Below the pieces are notes generated by a model that was not told the DNA's origin, searched no databases, and worked only from the letters and a program-made list of their open reading frames with translations. From Geomicrobium sp. JCM 19038 (lineage in GTDB: Bacteria; Bacillota; Bacilli; Bacillales; Marinococcaceae): DNA of 64,000 nt. Both the position numbers and the translations under genes were made by a program. Of this stretch, positions 1-8,359 are shown one piece after another (position 1 is the first letter of the stretch; the number at the start of each line of letters is the position of its first letter). The stretch lies in NCBI RefSeq assembly GCF_000698125.1, contig NZ_BAXA01000010.1, forward strand, positions 1 through 64,000, written 5' to 3'.

Positions 1-1248
1 AAGTAAAGAAGAAAGACGACATGAAAAACGATGAAGAGTTTCTCGCTGAAAAGCAACGTGAAACCGAAGCATGAACAGTAAAATGGAAGATTTGATTGCA
101 AAACAACAAGAGGAGCTTGAACGTGTGTCAGGCATGTCGAGAGATGAAGCAAGACAAATCATCAAAAACGACCTTGAGAAAGAACTTGAACACGATTCAG
201 CCGTTATGATCAAGTCGAACACCGAACGAATAAAAGAAGAATCGAACAAGAAAGCGAAAGAAATCCTTTCACTTGCATTGCAGCGTTTTGCTGCAGATCA
301 TGTCGCAGAAACGACTGTTTCTGTCGTGAACTTACCAAACGATGAGATGAAAGGTCGAATTATCGGACGCGAAGGTCGAAATATCCGCGCGCTCGAGACG
401 TTGACAGGCATTGATCTCATCATTGATGATACACCTGAAGCCGTCATACTTTCTGGTTTTGATCCAATTCGCCGTGAAATTGCACGCACGTCTCTTGAGA
501 GACTCGTGCAAGATGGGCGTATTCATCCGGCACGAATTGAAGAAACCGTTGACAAAGCAAGACGTGAAGTCGATGAACGGATTCGCGAGTATGGTGAACA
601 AGCCACATTTGAAATGGGTATTCACAACTTGCATCCTGATTTGATTAAGATTCTAGGAAGACTTCGATTTAGAACAAGTTATGGTCAAAACGTGTTGAAA
701 CACTCGTTAGAAGTCGCGCACTTAACAGGCTCATGGCAGCAGAACTCGGAGAAGATGTAACGCTTGCGAAGCGTGCTGGGTTACTCCATGATATTGGAAA
801 AGCGATTGACCACGAAATTGAAGGAAGCCATGTTGAAATTGGTGTTGAATTAACGAAGAAATATAATGAACATGCGGTAGTGGTGAACAGTGTAGCTTCT
901 CACCACGGAGATACAGAAGCGACGTCGGTCATTGCGACACTCGTGGCAGCAGCAGATGCGTTATCAGCTGCTCGACCAGGTGCAAGACGTGAAACGCTTG
1001 AAACGTATATACGCCGACTCGAAAAGCTTGAGGAGATTGCAGAATCATTTGATGGTGTTGAAAAGACGTATGCCATACAGGCGGGTCGCGAAGTCCGCAT
1101 TATGGTGAAGCCGGATCTCGTAGACGATGTGCTCGCTCATCGTCTCGCTCGTGACATTACGAAACGAGTTGAAAACGAATTAGACTACCCGGGTCATATC
1201 CGAATTACCGTAATTCGGGAGACACGGGCGGTGGATTACGCAAAGTAA
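1..1248 (+). CDS. rny: Ribonuclease Y, 3' part (5' end outside window)
   Basis: Endoribonuclease that starts mRNA decay; in Bacillus it is membrane-anchored through an N-terminal segment that lies outside this window. The visible part has the coiled coil, a KH domain ([12 protein letters not shown]) and the HD phosphohydrolase domain (HDIGKAIDH, then SHHGD), and ends [10 protein letters not shown] as in B. subtilis. The reading frame breaks twice: near 69 (coding before it is in frame 3, ending in EKQRETEA) and near 730 ([11 protein letters not shown] is restored by one added base). Both look like one-base sequence losses, because protein similarity continues without a gap. A strong terminator follows directly. 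Confidence 0.93.
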
Positions 1249-1280
1249 AGCAGCACATTATGTGCTGCTTTACTTTTTTC
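1241..1280 (+). terminator. Terminator after rny
   Basis: A long perfect hairpin, AAAGTAAAGCAGCAC pairing with GTGCTGCTTTACTTT, followed by a T run. It overlaps the rny stop codon. Confidence 0.9.
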
Positions 1281-1365
1281 TGAAAAAACATGCTGTACAC
1301 TAGGCGTTTTAACACGTTTTTAAGCGGGTATAGTGTATCATCGCATGAAAAAAGGTGAGGTAACC

Positions 1366-2159
1366 GTGCGAATTTTATTTGTTGGTGACGTTTTTGGTCG
1401 CCCTGGTAGAACGATGGTCTCGGAATACGTTCCGAAACTAAGAAAAAAGTACAAGCCCCAAATGACGATCATTAATGGTGAGAATGCTGCAAGTGGTAAA
1501 GGAATTACGGAGAAGATTTATAAAGGATTTCTAGAAGCGGGAGCTCAAGTTGTTACACTTGGAAACCATGCTTGGGCACGGCGAGAGATTTTTACGTTTA
1601 TTGATGATGCAAAGAAACTTGTTCGTCCGCTCAATTACCCAGAAGGCACTCCAGGTCAAGGAGTCGTCTCTGTTAATATTAACGGTCAAGAAGTTGTTGT
1701 CATTAATGCAATGGGGCGCACATTCCTTATGGATATTGATGATCCTTCCGAGCTGTAAGGAAAGAAGTAGAACTTGCAAAGAAACGCACACCTTTCGTTT
1801 TTGTTGATTTTCACGCTGAAGTTACGAGTGAAAAGCAAGCGATGGGTTGGTATTTAGATGGAATGGCAAGTGCAGTAATTGGAACGCACACGCACGTTCA
1901 GACCGCTGACGAACGAATTCTCCCAGGTGGGACCGCGTATCTTAGCGATGTAGGGATGACCGGTCCATATGACGGCATTCTAGGTGTTGACCGCGAACTG
2001 ATCTTAGACAAGTTTTTGACCGCACTTCCTACTCGTTTTGAAGTCGCTGATGGGAGAACGCAGTTAAGTGCTGTCATCATTGATCTTGATGATACAACAG
2101 GAAAAGCGAAATCGATTAAACGTATATTGATCAATGACGATCACCCTTTTTATGAATAA
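1366..2159 (+). CDS. ymdB: YmdB-type metallophosphoesterase
   Basis: Cyclic-nucleotide phosphodiesterase family (TIGR00282), needed in B. subtilis for normal biofilm gene expression. Metal-binding motifs are visible in order: GDVFGRPGR, NGENAA, GNHAW, DFHAE and GTHTHVQT. The start is taken as GTG 1366, giving VRILFVGDV as in relatives, preceded by AAAGGTGAGG at 1351-1360; an ATG further upstream lacks similarity. One base is missing near 1746: DDPFRAVRKEVELAKKRTPF is recovered by adding a T in the CCTT run, and after this the second half (DFHAEVTSEKQAMGWYLDG) is intact. Length is then about 264 residues, as expected. Confidence 0.93.
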
Positions 2160-2249
2160 CTGAATTTTTTAGGTTCAAGGCATAGGAAGGCAACTGCTGC
2201 AATATAGTGGGATAACGGTGCCATTTAAAACCGATAGGAGGACAATTTC

Positions 2250-2509
2250 ATGGAAGTATTAAAAGTATCAGCTAAATCTGTTCCGAATTCAGTAGCCGGT
2301 GCCCTAGCAGGAGTCATTCGTGAAAGGGGTGCAGCCGAGATCCAAGCCATTGTGCAGGAGCGCTTAATCAATCCGTTAAAGCAATTGCCATTGCAAGAGG
2401 ATTTGTCGCACCAAGTGGGATTGACCTTATCTGCATTCCAGCCTTTACCGACATCGAGATTGATGGTGAAGAACGGACCGCCATTAAGCTTATTATTGAA
2501 CCTAGATAA
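2250..2509 (+). CDS. spoVS: Stage V sporulation protein S
   Basis: Small Alba-like protein required for a late stage of spore coat and core maturation. The first 34 residues (MEVLKVSAKSVPNSVAGALA...) match SpoVS almost exactly. After IQAI the frame is lost: adding one G near 2352 restores GAGALNQSVKAIAIARGF, VAPSGIDLICIPAFTDIEID and the usual end KLIIEPR, giving 86 residues, the family length. RBS GATAGGAGG precedes the ATG. An AGGA-containing sequence about 60 bp upstream could be part of a sigma-H promoter, but this is weak. Confidence 0.93.
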
Positions 2510-2518
2510 TAAGAGTTG

Positions 2519-2560
2519 CAAAAAGCTTGGTGTTGTCACAACATCAAGCTTTTTGTTTTG
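2519..2560 (+). terminator. Terminator after spoVS
   Basis: Hairpin AAAAAGCTTGGTGTTGT / ACAACATCAAGCTTTTT with a short loop and a following T-rich stretch. Confidence 0.88.
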
Positions 2561-2598
2561 CAAATGAACTACTGTAACAAATAAAGGAGAAGTTATCT

Positions 2599-4277
2599 GT
2601 GAATCAATTAGAAACAACCATTAATCGCATTGATAAAAAAGGATACAAAGCTTATAAAGACTTGTTAGGTAGCCATAAATACAACAACTTTACGTTGCAC
2701 ATTGATCACGTACAAGCAGACCCTTACGCAAGCCCGTCGCGCATTCGCGTACGTGTGCCTCTCAATAAATTAAAAGTAGACGAAACACACTACTGTGATG
2801 AGCGCTACGTTGCGTTTACCGATTGTCTCGCAAGAAGTGTTGATCGTGCCTTAAAGAAAAATGGCGTGCAAAAAGACGTGCAGATTGACTGTCCGAGTCA
2901 GCAAATTCTTGATCGTACAGCCGTAACAATCGATCAAACGGGTGTAGACGTAAGACTCTCACTGCATCTACCAGCGAGAGGGCGAACGATTTTAGGGAAC
3001 GAAGCGAAGAAACGTCTTCTTAAGCAGTTGCCACAAGTCGTTGAAGACGGGCTATACAAGCTTGATGTAACCGCATTACAAACGCATCTTGAACTGTACG
3101 ATGATCAAACGTATCTACGTCAATTCCTTCGAGATGAAAACGCAGTTGCTTTTATAGCAAACGGCTCGGTACTGCCAAGACAAAGTGGCGTGAGCGACCG
3201 TCCGAATGCGTCTGACGACGTAAAGCGATTTAAGAGCCGAAGAGTGATGAAGTAACCGTTACGCTTCCACATCACGGGAAGCTTAGCGGCATGCTCATTA
3301 AACGAGGGGTAACGGTAATTGTCGGTGGCGGTTACCACGGCAAAAGCACGTTATTAAAAGCGATTGAGATGGGCGTCTACCACCATATTAAAGGCGATGG
3401 AAGAGAGTTCGTAATTACCGACGACTTGGCGAGTAAAATCCGCGCAGAAGATGGAAGAAAAGTAACGAACGTCGACATTCGTCCATTCATTAATCAATTG
3501 CCGAACAAAAATAGCACCGAACATTTTTCTACGGATAATGCGAGTGGCTCTACGTCGCAGGCGACGAACATTATCGAAGCAATGGAAGCAGGTGCAAATA
3601 CATTGCTCATTGATGAAGATACGAGTGCAACGAATTTCATGATTCGTGACTTACGGATGCAACAACTCGTCGCAAAAGAAAAAGAACCGATCACACCGTT
3701 TATTGATCGCGTACGTGATTTGTTTAAAACGAACGGAATCTCAACTGTTGTCGTTGTCGGAGGAAGTGGCGATTATCTAGAAGTCGCTGACAACGTCATC
3801 ATGCTCGATGAGTACGAAGTGAAAAACGTTACCGAGCGTGCAAAAGAAATCGTCAACAACGAACAGAGCGAGCGGAAACGAACAACTGCGAACACGCTCG
3901 GGCAAATGAACGCCTCTAGAATGATTGACTCCCGTTCTTTTGATGCAAGACGAGGCAAGCGTGAAAAGGTGCAGGCAAAAGGGCTGAATACGATTATTTA
4001 CGGCAAAGAAGACATCGACTTAGCCAGTGTCGAACAACTGATTGACCCGTCACAGACACGGGCGATTGCCCAGACACTTCAGTATTTAGCAACAAACTAT
4101 GTAAATGACCAACGAACGCTCTCTGAGCTTCTCGATTTATATGAAAAAGACACCGAGAATCACTTAGATGCATTATCAACGTATCCGGGAAAACATCCTG
4201 GTGATTTTGCAAAGCCGAGACGACTTGAAGTGGCCGCTGCCATCAATCGTTTGCGTTCATTAAAGGTGAAACGTTAA
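2599..4277 (+). CDS. ABC-class ATPase (Pfam ABC_ATPase, P-loop)
   Basis: Member of the predicted 'ATPase of the ABC class' family (about 560 residues; function unknown). Signatures seen: an N-terminal IDHVQADPYASPSRIRVRVP block, ANGSVLPRQSGVSDRP, Walker A GGGYHGKST, an ABC-signature-like DNASGSTSQA, and Walker B LLIDEDTSATNF. The gene is split near 3237, where one missing C separates KRFKS from PKSDEVTVTLPHHGKLSG; it is one protein. Start GTG 2599 has RBS AAAGGAGA at 2583-2590. It stands alone between terminators. In B. subtilis this interval holds tdh-kbl instead. Confidence 0.85.
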
Positions 4278-4310
4278 AGCTCTTCAATTTGAAGAGCTTT
4301 TTCGTTTCAA
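4268..4310 (+). terminator. Terminator after ABC-class ATPase
   Basis: AAAGCTCTTCAA / TTGAAGAGCTTTTT hairpin followed by T-rich sequence. Confidence 0.88.
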
Positions 4311-4324
4311 AACGGTGACGATGG

Positions 4325-4352
4325 TTGTTTTATGACGCCTAAGCTTTATAAT
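4325..4352 (+). promoter_or_regulatory. Sigma-A-like promoter for miaB-ricA
   Basis: TTGTTT (4325-4330), 16-bp spacer, TATAAT (4347-4352), about 55 bp upstream of the miaB start. No operator is evident. Confidence 0.55.
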
Positions 4353-4408
4353 TTAGTCTTGTATGCACTGTAACATGGACGTAAGGGTAAGAAAGAAAGG
4401 GGATGGCT

Positions 4409-6018
4409 ATGAGCGAGCAAAACCGCCGTCACAATGAGACCCATAAAAACGCTAACGATAAAGGGAATTCTCTAGATCATAAAGATTTTGGAAAATACTT
4501 CGATTTCTCAAACGCAACATTCGAGAAAAACGATGAAGGTAAAGATGTGATGAGAATCGGTGGTCGAAACATCATCGTAAACGACCCGCCGAACTACCGT
4601 AAAGGTCAACGTCGTAAGCGCAAGACGTGGAGTTTCATTATGATTTTAGTGTGCCTGAACAGATGAAACAAATCGGCATTGGCAAACGTTATCTCATTCG
4701 TACATATGGCTGTCAAATGAATGTTCACGATACAGAGAATATGGCAGGTATTTTAGAAGAGCTCGGCTTTACGAGCACAGACGATACGAATGAAGCAGAT
4801 GTGATTTTACTCAACACTTGTGCCATCCGTGAAAATGCCGAAAACAAAGTGTTCGGTGAGATTGGTCACTTAAAGAGTCTGAAAGTTGAGCGACCAGAAG
4901 TCGTTGTTGGAATTTGTGGTTGTATGAGCCAAGAAGAAAGCGTCGTCAATAAGATTATGCAAAAACATAATCACGTCGACTTAATTTTTGGTACACATAA
5001 CATTCACCGACTACCAGAACTTCTTCACGATGCGATTCTCGGTAAAGAAATGGTCATTGAAGTCTGGTCAAAAGAAGGCGACGTTGTAGAGAACATGCCG
5101 CGTAAACGCGCCGGCAAAACGCAAGCTTGGGTAAACATCATGTACGGCTGTGACAAGTTTTGTACGTATTGCATCGTACCGTACACACGAGGAAAAGAGC
5201 GTAGCCGTAAACCAGAAGACATTATTGCGGAAGTTCGAGAGCTCGCCCGCACTGGCTACAAAGAAATTACGCTCCTCGGTCAAAACGTAAATGCTTACGG
5301 AAAAGACTTAGAAGAGCCAAGTAGTTTAGGGAAGTTAATGGATGCGATTCGCAAAGTTGACATTCCACGCGTTCGTTTTACGACGAGCCACCCTCGTGAC
5401 TTTGATGATGAGTTGATTCAAGTACTCGCCAAAGGCGACAACCTACTTGAACACATTCACCTTCCAGTTCAACACGGAAATAACGACATTCTCAAGTTAA
5501 TGGGTCGCAAGTATACGCGCGAGCAATACGTTGATCTTGCCCGCCGTATTAAAGAGGCCATGCCTCATGCAACGTTTACAACAGACTTGATCGTCGGATT
5601 CCCGAACGAGACAGAAGAGCAATTCCAAGATATGCTAAGCTTAGTTGAAGAAATGAAATACGACAGCGCGTTCACGTACATTTATTCACCACGTGAAGGC
5701 ACACCAGCCGCACGTATGGAAGACAACGTGGAGATGGACGTAAAGAAAGACCGTCTCCACCGCTTAAATGAAGTCGTAAACCGCCTATCTGCAGAGAGCA
5801 ACGAGCGCATGCAAGACCAAGTCGTTGAAGTGCTCATTGAAGGCGAAAGCAAAAAAGATCCAGAAGTCCTCTCAGGTCGAACACGAACGAACAAACGAGT
5901 GAACGTGCGCGCACCAAAAGAGAAAATCGGACAACTCATCTACGCAAAAATCACTGAAGTGAAAACATGGTCGTTAGATGGAGAACTAGTAGAATACAGC
6001 GAGGTGCAGAACGCATGA
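4409..6018 (+). CDS. miaB: tRNA-2-methylthio-N6-dimethylallyladenosine synthase
   Basis: Radical-SAM enzyme that adds the methylthio group to i6A37 of tRNA, acting after MiaA (encoded further on). The N-terminal UPF0004 domain has its three cluster cysteines ([26 protein letters not shown]); the radical-SAM CxxxCxxC is [20 protein letters not shown]; a TRAM domain ends the protein. The Bacillus-type N-terminal extension (about 75 residues) lies in 4409-4620 and is joined to the main frame by adding one base near 4622 ([14 protein letters not shown]). Start ATG 4409 is preferred over ATG 4403 because AAAGAAAGGGG then has proper spacing. It overlaps ricA by 4 bp. Confidence 0.94.
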
Positions 6019-6389
6019 CAGAACCAAAGTACAATAAAGAAGACATTATGGCAAAAGCCCAAGAACTAGCACAAAAGATTACTGAAACAGAAGAAGTAGA
6101 CTTTTTCATCCGTGCAGAAAAGCAAATTAACGAAAACGAAAAAGTACAAAGCATGATCGAAGAAGTGAAAGCAAAGCAAAAAGAACTCGTCAACTTGCAA
6201 CACTACAAAAAAAGTGAAGCGATGAAAAAGACTCAACGCGAAATCAACCGCCTTCACAAAGAAATCGACGAGATTCCAATCGTACAAGAATTCAAACGCA
6301 GCCAAACCGAAGTAAACGAAGTGCTCCAACTCGTTTCATCAACAATTTCAAACGACGTAACTTCACACATCGAAAAAGCAAATAAATAG
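6015..6389 (+). CDS. ricA: RicA (YmcA), subunit of the RicAFT complex
   Basis: Helical protein of the YlbF/YmcA family. In B. subtilis RicA, RicF and RicT form an Fe-S complex that steers RNase Y maturation cuts and affects competence, biofilm and sporulation; the nearby rny and miaB fit this RNA theme. Matches include [22 protein letters not shown] and [24 protein letters not shown] 6015 overlaps the miaB stop (ATGA). The protein ends at HIEKANK, about 124 residues, with no cysteine in its tail, whereas B. subtilis RicA has a longer C-terminus ending in a Cys-containing segment. Confidence 0.9.
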   Translation: MTEPKYNKEDIMAKAQELAQKITETEEVDFFIRAEKQINENEKVQSMIEEVKAKQKELVNLQHYKKSEAMKKTQREINRLHKEIDEIPIVQEFKRSQTEVNEVLQLVSSTISNDVTSHIEKANK

Positions 6390-6397
6390 TAAGCGGA

Positions 6398-6428
6398 AAA
6401 CAGACCTGATTTCAGGTCTGTTTTTTTG
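6398..6428 (+). terminator. Terminator after ricA
   Basis: ACAGACCTGA / TCAGGTCTGT hairpin followed by eight Ts. Confidence 0.9.
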
Positions 6429-6441
6429 TTGGATGGAGCCC

Positions 6442-6662
6442 GGTGCAAGCGACGGGTAGCGTGTTGCAAGGCGCGGGTAGCGCGGAGCAAGCGACGGGTA
6501 TCGTGGTGCAAGGCGCGGGTATCGTGGTGCAAGGCGCGGGTATCGCGGAGCAAGCGGCGGGTATCGCGGAGCAAGTCGAGGGTATCGCGTAGCAAGGCGC
6601 GGGTGCGGCGTAGCAAGGCGCGGGTAACGCGTAGCAAGGCGCGGGTAACGCGGTACAAGTTT
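6442..6662. repeat. 21-bp GC-rich tandem repeat array
   Basis: Eleven GCAAG-type anchors occur at exactly 21-bp intervals (6445, 6466, 6487 and so on to 6655). The unit is roughly GCAAGGCGCGGGTATCGCGGA with a few variable positions. It lies between the ricA terminator and the dps promoter and is much richer in GC than its surroundings. As 21 is a multiple of three, it leaves open frames on both strands, but neither has a ribosome binding site or family similarity, so I treat it as a noncoding minisatellite. Confidence 0.9.
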
Positions 6663-6794
6663 ATTCCTACTCCCCTTTTTTTGCTAAGGGAACGTAAACC
6701 GCGCCTCCTCCGCAGCACCACAATGTCCTCATTCCAAAAAAAGAGGCATACTTTCTTTGCAGAACGGGTAGAAAATAACTAAGCAGCAAAAAAC

Positions 6795-6840
6795 TTGATT
6801 ATAACTATTGTTTATTTAGAACGATTATAATATAATAATA
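6795..6840 (+). promoter_or_regulatory. dps promoter with PerR-like operator
   Basis: TTGTTT (6808-6813), 17 bp, TATAAT (6831-6836). The -10 is embedded in TTATAATATAATAATA (6825-6840), close to the PerR box TTATAATnATTATAA. A second imperfect half-match, TTATAACTATTGTTT, covers the -35. PerR control of Dps/MrgA-type genes is established in B. subtilis; here it is inferred from the site. Confidence 0.55.
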
Positions 6841-6883
6841 GTTGTAAGAGAGATTGCGTGAAATACTTAAGGAGGCTATAACA

Positions 6884-7363
6884 ATGGCTAAAAGACAAAC
6901 TGCGAACATTAAAGGTACAAGCGCAAAGAACATGGAAAAAGAATTAAACGAACAACTGGCAAATTTACACGTCCTTTATATTAAACTTCACAACTATCAC
7001 TGGTACATCAAAGGTCAACATTTCTTCTCGCTTCATGAGAAGTTCGAAGAGATGTATGACAAAGTGAAAGGTCACATTGATGAATATGCTGAGCAAATGC
7101 TTGTCGTTCAGGTGAAACCACTTGCTACGATGAAAGACTATTTGCAAGTAGCGACGATTGACGAAGCGACTGGCAACAAGTCAGAAGAAGAAATGGTGAA
7201 AGATTTATCTGAAGATCTTCAAAGAATGAGTGCAGATCTTTATGAAGTGATGGAGCAACTTGAAGACAAGCAAGCGATGTCTCTTGCTGATGCAATTCAA
7301 GAAATCGCTCGTGACTTCCAGAAAGACGATTGGATGCTACGCGCTTACTTGGACAAAGAATAA
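6884..7363 (+). CDS. dps: Dps-family ferritin-like DNA-protection protein
   Basis: Forms hollow dodecamers that oxidise ferrous iron with peroxide and store it, protecting DNA. The Dps ferroxidase signature is visible at residues about 36-65: LHNYHWYIKGQHFFSLHEKF with its two histidines and the following EEMYD acidic residues. It has 159 residues, the normal size. ATG 6884 is chosen because TTAAGGAGG lies 6 bp upstream; an in-frame upstream ATG lacks one. Single-gene unit with a PerR-like promoter and its own terminator. Confidence 0.92.
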   Translation: MAKRQTANIKGTSAKNMEKELNEQLANLHVLYIKLHNYHWYIKGQHFFSLHEKFEEMYDKVKGHIDEYAEQMLVVQVKPLATMKDYLQVATIDEATGNKSEEEMVKDLSEDLQRMSADLYEVMEQLEDKQAMSLADAIQEIARDFQKDDWMLRAYLDKE

Positions 7364-7369
7364 GTGTCT

Positions 7370-7405
7370 TAAAGAACCAGCCTTATGGCTGGTTCTTTTT
7401 TTTGT
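7370..7405 (+). terminator. Terminator after dps
   Basis: AAAGAACCAGCC / GGCTGGTTCTTT hairpin with a long T run. Confidence 0.92.
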
Positions 7406-7460
7406 TTCGCCTAATAAGATAGGTGTAGAAGAGCTTCACGAAAATAATGAAAATGAATGT

Positions 7461-7488
7461 GCATGAAGTTTGCCTTTGCTCATACATA
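7461..7488 (+). promoter_or_regulatory. Possible sigma-E promoter of cotE
   Basis: CATACATA (7481-7488) resembles the sigma-E -10 (CATACAHT), with a weaker GCATGAAG about 13 bp before it. cotE is sigma-E dependent in B. subtilis. The -35 match is poor, so this is a suggestion only. Confidence 0.3.
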
Positions 7489-7543
7489 TGTATAAGAAGA
7501 GGCATATTGGCGCCGGTATACTGAAAAAAGGGAGGAACGCGAC

Positions 7544-8266
7544 GTGTCTGAACAACACTATCGTGAAATTATTACGAAAGCTGTTTGTGGAAAAGGTAGG
7601 AAATACTCAAAAACTACACACACGATTTGCCCTCAACATAAACCAACGAGCATCTTAGGGTGTTGGGTCATTAACCATCGTTACGATGCTGTTCGTAAAG
7701 GAGATAGCATCCAAATTAAAGGAACGTATGACATTAACGTTTGGTATTCCTATGAAAAGAATACGAAAACGGACGTTGCAACAAATACCGTTTCGTATCA
7801 TGAAAGCATTCCGTTAAAAATGCGACCGGATGAACTGATTACCGATGAACTTGACGTAATTGCCCGCTCGACGAAGCAGCCTCATACGTTAGAAGCGTTA
7901 ATTGCTGAAAACGGTACGGATGTGAACGTTGAAGTTGAAAAAGAGTTCGCCGCAGAAGTGGTCGGTGAAACGAAAGTGTGCGTACTCGTACACCCAGATA
8001 AAGAAGATGCCCACTATCAAGATGTGAAGTGGAGCGAAGAAGTGTCAGATCAAGAATTAAAAGATAGCATTGATCCGAAATTTCTAGAACGCCGACCGCC
8101 TCGGGAATTCGGGGGGAGAAAACGAGGCGAACGGGGAGAACGAGGAGAGCGAGATCGTTTTGAGCATTCTGAGCGTGATCGCTTTGAACACCATGATCGT
8201 GACCGCGATCGAGACAAAGACCGTGACCATCAAAAAGAAGAAAAATTCGAAGATAAAAAGAGCTAA
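7544..8266 (+). CDS. cotE: Spore outer coat morphogenetic protein CotE
   Basis: Organises the outer spore coat by recruiting many coat proteins around the mother-cell side of the forespore. Similarity to CotE runs from YREIITKAVCGKGRKYSK through IKGTYDINVWYSYEKNTKT and VGETKVCVLVHPD. It starts at GTG 7544, with AAAAGGGAGG upstream. At about 240 residues it is longer than B. subtilis CotE (181): instead of the short acidic tail it carries some 60 residues of Arg/Asp/Glu-rich repeats (RGERGERDRFEH..., DRDRDRDKDRD). The tail stays in one frame to the stop and precedes a terminator, so it looks real rather than an error. Confidence 0.92.
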   Translation: MSEQHYREIITKAVCGKGRKYSKTTHTICPQHKPTSILGCWVINHRYDAVRKGDSIQIKGTYDINVWYSYEKNTKTDVATNTVSYHESIPLKMRPDELITDELDVIARSTKQPHTLEALIAENGTDVNVEVEKEFAAEVVGETKVCVLVHPDKEDAHYQDVKWSEEVSDQELKDSIDPKFLERRPPREFGGRKRGERGERGERDRFEHSERDRFEHHDRDRDRDKDRDHQKEEKFEDKKS

Positions 8267-8296
8267 CCAGGAGGGCTTTCTCCTGGTTTTTCTTCG
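8262..8296 (+). terminator. Terminator after cotE
   Basis: AACCAGGAG / CTCCTGGTT hairpin and T run. Confidence 0.88.
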
Positions 8297-8314
8297 TCTA
8301 AAACGAACAATTTA

Positions 8315-8323
8315 TGCTATAAT
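8315..8323 (+). promoter_or_regulatory. Extended -10 promoter for mutS-mutL
   Basis: TGCTATAAT (extended -10) lies 37 bp before the mutS start; no good -35 is seen. Confidence 0.5.
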
Positions 8324-8359
8324 TTGACCTAGTTCGCGTTAGAATGAGAGGGAATAATT

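Noticed and set aside
298-644. Minus- and plus-strand ORFs inside rny
   Set aside because: They are shadows of a clearly coding frame with strong similarity to RNase Y.
6442-6662. CRISPR array
   Set aside because: The units are contiguous 21-bp repeats without unique spacers, and no cas genes are present.
6426-6782. Open frames of 118 (plus) and 155 (minus) codons across the 21-bp repeats
   Set aside because: The repeat period is a multiple of three, which keeps frames open on both strands. No RBS, no family similarity, and the minus frame runs into ricA.
7470-7658. 62-codon ORF overlapping the cotE start
   Set aside because: Out-of-frame with cotE, no RBS, and no similarity.
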